Origin: Lachnospiraceae bacterium
GTDB taxonomy: Bacteria; Bacillota; Clostridia; Lachnospirales; Lachnospiraceae
Assembly: GCA_902363555.1 (NCBI GenBank)
Contig: CABJAM010000010.1
Span: 62,001-126,000 of the forward strand
DNA: 64,000 bases
Direction: 5' to 3'
In this document: in pieces, positions 59,882 through 64,000 of the stretch
How positions within the stretch are numbered: position 1 is the stretch's first letter
How the letters are laid out: each line of letters opens with the position of its first letter
The notes under the pieces: model-generated
Databases searched by the model: none
The model's input: only the letters and a program-made list of their open reading frames with translations
Told to the model about the DNA's origin: nothing
Made by a program: the position numbers and the translations under genes

Positions 59882-60040
59882 GCGAAGCAACGAGCCATAA
59901 AAGGGAGCTTGCTCACCTTTGCGGCGACTGCCGCGACCCGGCGTCAGCCGGGGTGCGCGAAGCAACCAGCCACAAAGGGGAGCTTGCTCACCTTTATCGC
60001 GACTGCCGCGACCCGGCGTCAGCCGGGATGCCCGAAGCTG
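59882..60040 (+). repeat. Repeat family A, locus 4: two full units and a partial third
   Basis: Units start (GAAGCAAC) at 59884 and 59959, a period of 75 bases; a third start, GAAGC, is at 60034. Hairpin 2 is CCCGGC-GTCA-GCCGGG in both. Hairpin 1 is GCCATAAAAGG/CCTTTGCGGC in unit 1 and is weakened in unit 2 (CCTTTATCGC). The remaining 60041-60141 is the A+T-rich upstream region of the next gene. Confidence 0.85.
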
Positions 60041-60141
60041 GTGGATGGTTTTGGCGGAAAGGAGGCCGTGATGTAGGGTAGGGATAATATAAGACATATA
60101 TGGCATATACATAGTATCTATTTTAAAGAAAGGAATTTTTT

Positions 60142-61386
60142 ATGCAAAGCGACAGTTTAACTTTAATTATTATCGTCATATGTATTTTAATGTCCGCCTA
60201 CTTTTCGGCGACAGAGACCGCATTTTCATCACTAAACCGAATCCGTATTAAAAATATGGCGGAGAAGGGGAACAAGAAAGCCGCCCTTGTCCTGCGTTTA
60301 TCGGATAATTACGATGGTCTGTTATCGACCATACTGATCGGAAACAATATTGTAAATATCGCCTCAGCATCCCTGGCGACGCTGCTGTTTGTAAGGATGA
60401 TGGGGGAGGAGGCCGGAGCCAGTGTGTCGACGGCGGTGACTACGGTGGTCGTGCTTATTTTCGGCGAGGTATCCCCGAAAAGTATTGCCAAGGAGTCGCC
60501 GGAGCGGTTCGCCATGTTTTCCGCGCCGGTCCTGAACTGTTTTATGATCGTGCTGACACCGCTGAACTTTCTGTTTAAGCAGTGGAAAAAGCTGCTCTCG
60601 AAAATATTTAAGGCCGAGGAGGACCGGACGATCACAGAGGAGGAGCTTCTGACCATTGTGGAGGAGGCTGAGCAGGAGGGCGGCATTGACGCTCAGGAAA
60701 GCACGCTGATCCGCAGTGCTATCGAATTTTCGGAGCTGGAAGCCATGGACGTTTTGACACCCAGGATCGACGTGACCGGTGTGCCGGTGGAAGCCACGAA
60801 GGAGGATATCGCCTCGGTATTTGCCCGCACGGGTTATTCCAGGCTGCCGGTTTATGAGGAGAGCATGGATAATATTATTGGCATCATCTATCAAAAGGAT
60901 TTTCATAATTATGTATTCCATACGGATAAAGATATTGCGGTGATCATGCGGCCGCCGATATTTATTGCCAAAACAAAAAAGATCGGGGAGCTGCTAAAGG
61001 AGCTCCAGAAAAGGAAATCTCATATTGCAGTAGTATTGGATGAGTTTGGCGGCACGATCGGTATCGTGACTATGGAGGATATTCTGGAGGAGATCGTGGG
61101 CGAAATCTGGGATGAGCACGATAAGGTCGTTTATGAGATTGAGAAGCTTTCGGATAGTGAATATATGGTGCTGGGCAGCGCCAATGCTGAAAAGCTGCTG
61201 GAGCTTTTACATATGGAGGAAGAGCTGGAGGTGCTCACGGTCAGCGGCTGGGTTATGGATCGGCTGGGCCGGATTCCGGCGGCGGGTGACAGCTTTGATT
61301 ACAAAAAGCTTCATGTAACTGTGCTTAGTATGGCCGGAAAGCGGGTGGATAAGGTACAGGTGATTTTAAAGGAGGATGATCGATAA
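60142..61386 (+). CDS. CorC/HlyC-type CNNM - CBS membrane protein
   Basis: This is a 414-residue protein. Residues about 1-180 form the CNNM (DUF21) membrane domain (SATETAFSSLNRIRIKNMAE; FGEVSPKSIAKESPERFA), about 200-325 a pair of CBS domains (VLTPRIDVTGVPVEA; LDEFGGTIGIVTMEDILEEI), and the last 80 the CorC/HlyC transporter-associated domain. Relatives take part in magnesium or other divalent-cation export; the haemolysin name is historical. AAAGGA lies before the ATG. Confidence 0.92.
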   Translation: MQSDSLTLIIIVICILMSAYFSATETAFSSLNRIRIKNMAEKGNKKAALVLRLSDNYDGLLSTILIGNNIVNIASASLATLLFVRMMGEEAGASVSTAVTTVVVLIFGEVSPKSIAKESPERFAMFSAPVLNCFMIVLTPLNFLFKQWKKLLSKIFKAEEDRTITEEELLTIVEEAEQEGGIDAQESTLIRSAIEFSELEAMDVLTPRIDVTGVPVEATKEDIASVFARTGYSRLPVYEESMDNIIGIIYQKDFHNYVFHTDKDIAVIMRPPIFIAKTKKIGELLKELQKRKSHIAVVLDEFGGTIGIVTMEDILEEIVGEIWDEHDKVVYEIEKLSDSEYMVLGSANAEKLLELLHMEEELEVLTVSGWVMDRLGRIPAAGDSFDYKKLHVTVLSMAGKRVDKVQVILKEDDR

Positions 61387-61425
61387 TGACCAAATTTGAG
61401 AAATGTGATAAGGGGGGTGATTGAC

Positions 61426-62301
61426 GTGACCAGCAGACAAATCGAGAGTTTCCTTCTTGCCGGAAAATATCTAAGCTTTACCAAAGCCGCGGAGGCTGCC
61501 TATATGACAAGGCAGGCAATCAGCCAGCAGATCGCATTGTTAGAAGAAGAACTTGGTACATCGTTATTTGTACGATTTCAGAATAAACTTGAACTGAGTA
61601 CACTTGGGCAGTATTATTATGAGTCCCTGTGTAAGCTGGTGAAAGAATGGGATGACATAAAAGAGCATGCAAGAGAACTTTCCCTGGAGCAGGGGCAGGA
61701 GATACGTATTGGTTGTATTTATGCTATGAATGTGACAGAAAGCTTTTTTAAATTGGCACAGTATGACGGAAAACAGTATGTATATTGGGAAAGAAATGAA
61801 CCTTTTGATCTGGTTGATAAGCTTTTGAATGGGGAGTTTGATTTGGTGCTGACCTTCTGGGACAGCTATATGGAAAGCCCGAGAAAGGCGGAATTGTGCT
61901 ATCAGGAGCTGGTACAGGCAGAGACTCTTTTGGTGTATCGAAGACCAGAAACAAAAGAAGAAAGTGATGAAGATATGTCCTATTTTAATACACATGAGGG
62001 TATTATTTCACGGGATCAGTTGAATGAGGGTAAAAATCTGGAAAAATTCAGGAAGCTTCTTATAGAATTTGGAATTAAAAATCCCCGAATAAAGCTGGTG
62101 CCGGATAGAGAGTGTGTAGAGACTATGGTTGAGGCTGGCATGGGATATACCATTGGAACGACCATAGAGCGGTTTCCATTTTATCCAAACATGTGTGCGG
62201 TACATACAGGCTTTAATCAGAAAATTGTTTTACTGCAAAACAAAGACGAGAAACGAAAAGATATTAGACAGTTATTTGAACGAAGCATTCAAGCATTTTA
62301 A
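61426..62301 (+). CDS. LysR-family transcriptional regulator
   Basis: This 291-residue regulator starts at GTG 61426, with AGGGGGGTG six bases upstream. The helix-turn-helix is FLLAGKYLSFTKAAEAAYMT, then RQAISQQIALLEEELGTSLF. A periplasmic-binding-like effector domain follows. It precedes a GntP permease gene, from which it is separated by a terminator and promoter; control of that gene by an organic-acid ligand is likely. The gene is A+T-richer than the one before it. Confidence 0.9.
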   Translation: MTSRQIESFLLAGKYLSFTKAAEAAYMTRQAISQQIALLEEELGTSLFVRFQNKLELSTLGQYYYESLCKLVKEWDDIKEHARELSLEQGQEIRIGCIYAMNVTESFFKLAQYDGKQYVYWERNEPFDLVDKLLNGEFDLVLTFWDSYMESPRKAELCYQELVQAETLLVYRRPETKEESDEDMSYFNTHEGIISRDQLNEGKNLEKFRKLLIEFGIKNPRIKLVPDRECVETMVEAGMGYTIGTTIERFPFYPNMCAVHTGFNQKIVLLQNKDEKRKDIRQLFERSIQAF

Positions 62302-62320
62302 TAATATAATACGATTTCAA

Positions 62321-62374
62321 AAACCGATTGGGAACATCTTATTTCGATAAGGGATGGTTCCAATCGGTTTTTTG
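62321..62374 (+). terminator. Intrinsic terminator of the lysR gene
   Basis: AACCGATTGG pairs with CCAATCGGTT, with an inner CTTAT/ATAAG stem, followed by a run of T (TTTTTTG). Confidence 0.8.
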
Positions 62375-62411
62375 TCAAGTTTTTACTTGACAGGGTGTAA
62401 AAAAGAGTTGC

Positions 62412-62441
62412 TTGTTAAAGCTTAATTTTGCCTGCTATACT
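62412..62441 (+). promoter_or_regulatory. Promoter of the GntP permease gene
   Basis: TTGTTA (62412-62417), 18 bases, TATACT (62436-62441); the ATG is at 62491. Confidence 0.6.
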
Positions 62442-62490
62442 ATGTTATAGGAATGTACATCCCATATACAAAAAGAGGAGGAAAGTATTT

Positions 62491-63828
62491 ATGACAAGTG
62501 TAGCAATTTCTGGTATTGCCATTATTGTTGGTATTGTGGTGTTTATTATTTTGGCATATAAGGGGTTATCGCCAATTCTGGCAGCGTTGGCTGCAGCACT
62601 GATTGTAGGGTGCACCTGCGAAGGCGGTCCACTTGCAGCCATCTTCGACACGCTGATGAAACAGGCAACAACTTTTTTAAGTTCAGTACTTCTATTAATT
62701 ATAGTTGGAGGCTTCCTTTCAGCAGTGTTGGAAATGACAGGAGTAACCGATTCTCTGGCCAATGGTGTAATTAAATTATTGGGAGAAAAATCCATCCCCA
62801 TTGTTATCTTTGTAATGACAGGACTTCTTTGTTTCTTAGGTGTAGGCTCTTATCAGTTTATTGTGGCTCCATTAGCTCTTGGATTGCTGAAAAAATCCAA
62901 TCTTCCAAGAAATATAGGCCTGATCGCCATGATGGTGGCATACAATGCGGTAACCTACTGTCTGCCGGGAACAGCAGTCACTCCGAACCTTATGCCCACA
63001 ACAATACTTGGAACAACGATTTATGCAGGCGCAGGATTTGGTATTTTGGCCTTTGGTATGGCAGCAATTTTAGGCCTTGCTTATGTATATTATCTGGTGG
63101 CATCTGCAAAGAAAAATCAGCTCGTGTTCGAATTACAATCTGCGCAAGCTGGAATGGGTGGTTTTGGAGGAGCGCAGGGGCAGCAGCAGGAAAAAAATGT
63201 TCCACCCTTCTGGAATGCCATTGTTACTATGTTGCTGCTCTTTGGATTATGCTTCATTCTGTCAAACGTAAAGTCATTGGATGCAACGCAGGCCGTAGTT
63301 CTGGCACAGTTGATTGCAGCAGTATGGGCTTTGATTTCAAACTTTAAGAGAACCATTCCCGGAAACAGACTGAGAGCTATTTCACAAGGTACAATAGCGG
63401 TAATTCCAGTGGCTGTAATGCTTGGTATTATCTCAGGATTTGGCGCTGTCGTACAGAGCACTACTGCTTTTCAGGCACTGTTAGGTACAATTCTCAACAT
63501 GAATATGAATCCATATCTTTTAACCTTCCTTGGCGTAGCTATTTTATCAGGATGCATGGCAAATGGAACCGGTGCAATTGTTATGGTTTTGAATGTATTG
63601 GCTCCGACACTGACTGCAAGCGGTGCAGATTTGGGCGTCGTTCACAGAATAGCAACAGTAACAGCATCTACGCTGGATTCATTGCCGCATTGCACGAATG
63701 TCTGCGTATCCCTGCAGGTATTTGGAGTGACACATAAACAGGAATACAAGAAGGTATTTATTTCAACGGTAATTATTCCACTAATATATGCCGCATTAAC
63801 TACAATCGTTTGTATGATTTTTGCTTAA
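62491..63828 (+). CDS. GntP-family permease (gluconate/organic-acid type)
   Basis: This is a 445-residue membrane protein with about 12 hydrophobic segments. ATG 62491 has GAGGAGG upstream. The segment LPRNIGLIAMMVAYNAVTYC and the following LPGTAVTPNLMPTTILGTT resemble the GntP core; a second half (FLGVAILSGCMANGTGAIVM) repeats the pattern. It probably imports a sugar acid or hydroxy acid. It lies behind a LysR gene and before a partial gene that may be its catabolic enzyme. Confidence 0.82.
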   Translation: MTSVAISGIAIIVGIVVFIILAYKGLSPILAALAAALIVGCTCEGGPLAAIFDTLMKQATTFLSSVLLLIIVGGFLSAVLEMTGVTDSLANGVIKLLGEKSIPIVIFVMTGLLCFLGVGSYQFIVAPLALGLLKKSNLPRNIGLIAMMVAYNAVTYCLPGTAVTPNLMPTTILGTTIYAGAGFGILAFGMAAILGLAYVYYLVASAKKNQLVFELQSAQAGMGGFGGAQGQQQEKNVPPFWNAIVTMLLLFGLCFILSNVKSLDATQAVVLAQLIAAVWALISNFKRTIPGNRLRAISQGTIAVIPVAVMLGIISGFGAVVQSTTAFQALLGTILNMNMNPYLLTFLGVAILSGCMANGTGAIVMVLNVLAPTLTASGADLGVVHRIATVTASTLDSLPHCTNVCVSLQVFGVTHKQEYKKVFISTVIIPLIYAALTTIVCMIFA

Positions 63829-63897
63829 ATATAAAAAAATTCCGAGACAGTCAAAACGATGGAATGGCTGTTTTTGATAAATGAAAGGATTATGCAT

Positions 63898-64000
63898 ATG
63901 GAAAAAAAAGAATTTAATTCTGAAAACATAGTCAATGTTATTGAAGACTGGACACTGCAAAAGGTGTCAGAAAGTGTAAAGCAACAGGAAACGTTACTGG
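63898..64000 (+). CDS. 5' end of an unidentified gene (cut by the window edge)
   Basis: ATG 63898 follows AAAGGA and opens a frame to the window end (34 residues: MEKKEFNSENIVNVIEDWTL, then a Lys/Gln/Ser-rich helix). It starts 69 bases after the permease stop. It is too short to identify. Co-transcription with the permease is likely, since only a weak hairpin lies between them. Confidence 0.6.
   Translation, partial: MEKKEFNSENIVNVIEDWTLQKVSESVKQQETLL

Noticed and set aside
59738..60076. 112-codon frame across the terminator and repeat family A
   Set aside because: It runs through an intrinsic terminator, and the same ATSHKGELAHL-like peptide arises wherever the repeat occurs. Treated as a non-coding unit plus repeat.
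63842..63878. Terminator between the GntP permease and the partial gene
   Set aside because: The only possible stem (ACAGTC/GGCTGT region) is short and mismatched, so it is not called.

Overview
The window reads as a chromosomal segment of a Gram-positive, probably gut-associated Lachnospiraceae-type clostridium. This is inferred from the gene mix: LplABC-type sugar ABC transporter, reversed-order GH3, GPH sugar symporter, many MATE pumps, BceRS-like two-component systems, hybrid histidine kinases and strong AGGAGG ribosome sites. No rRNA, tRNA, CRISPR array, prophage or transposase was recognised. Most genes are on the + strand.

Layout. (1) 1-4416: sugar ABC transporter (binding protein cut by the window edge, two permeases) translationally coupled to a GH5 glucanase. 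(2) 4417-12400: a repeat array, a small membrane protein, a SWIM-SNF2 helicase, then an AT-rich pair (AAA ATPase plus small PD-(D/E)XK-like protein) that looks like a defence-type module, an XRE membrane regulator and a winged-helix fragment. (3) 12511-15403: GH3 beta-glucosidase behind a terminator-containing leader. (4) 15514-20706: two two-component systems and a BcrAB-like ABC exporter, a typical peptide-antibiotic response block. (5) 20750-32428: LysR regulator, three MATE pumps, an aldo/keto reductase, an AAA/PD-(D/E)XK protein, a hybrid kinase, and a MarR - cytidylate-kinase-like - MATE unit with a clear operator. (6) 32506-40438: AraC regulator divergent from a glycoside locus (GH1, GPH symporter, GH2, sugar isomerase-like protein). 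(7) 40652-44567: a TetR regulon; one palindromic operator type lies at both a three-domain NTF2/SnoaL-like protein gene and an OFA-type MFS transporter. (8) 44765-55040: MATE, AraC/GyrI regulator, OmpR/HAMP-kinase pair, and a lipoprotein/ABC-2 operon. (9) 55060-59527: a GntR-type regulator with two winged helices, divergent from an Hpt protein and a PAS/HK/REC/REC hybrid kinase. (10) 59528-64000: a short promoter-to-terminator unit, repeats, a CorC/HlyC-type protein, and an AT-richer LysR/GntP-permease locus cut by the window edge.

The strongest structure not explained by genes is a dispersed intergenic repeat family (called A here; unit about 75-84 bp, two hairpins with compensatory changes). 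It occurs at four loci, each time just downstream of a hairpin or terminator and always in the same orientation. A second family (B) of short palindromes with GTAACAGTTC arms occupies several other intergenic gaps. The best candidates for undescribed biology are repeat family A, the ATPase/nuclease-like pair at 9017-10904, and the TetR / triple NTF2-like / MFS regulon. All functions are inferred from sequence motifs recalled by eye; no database search was run.
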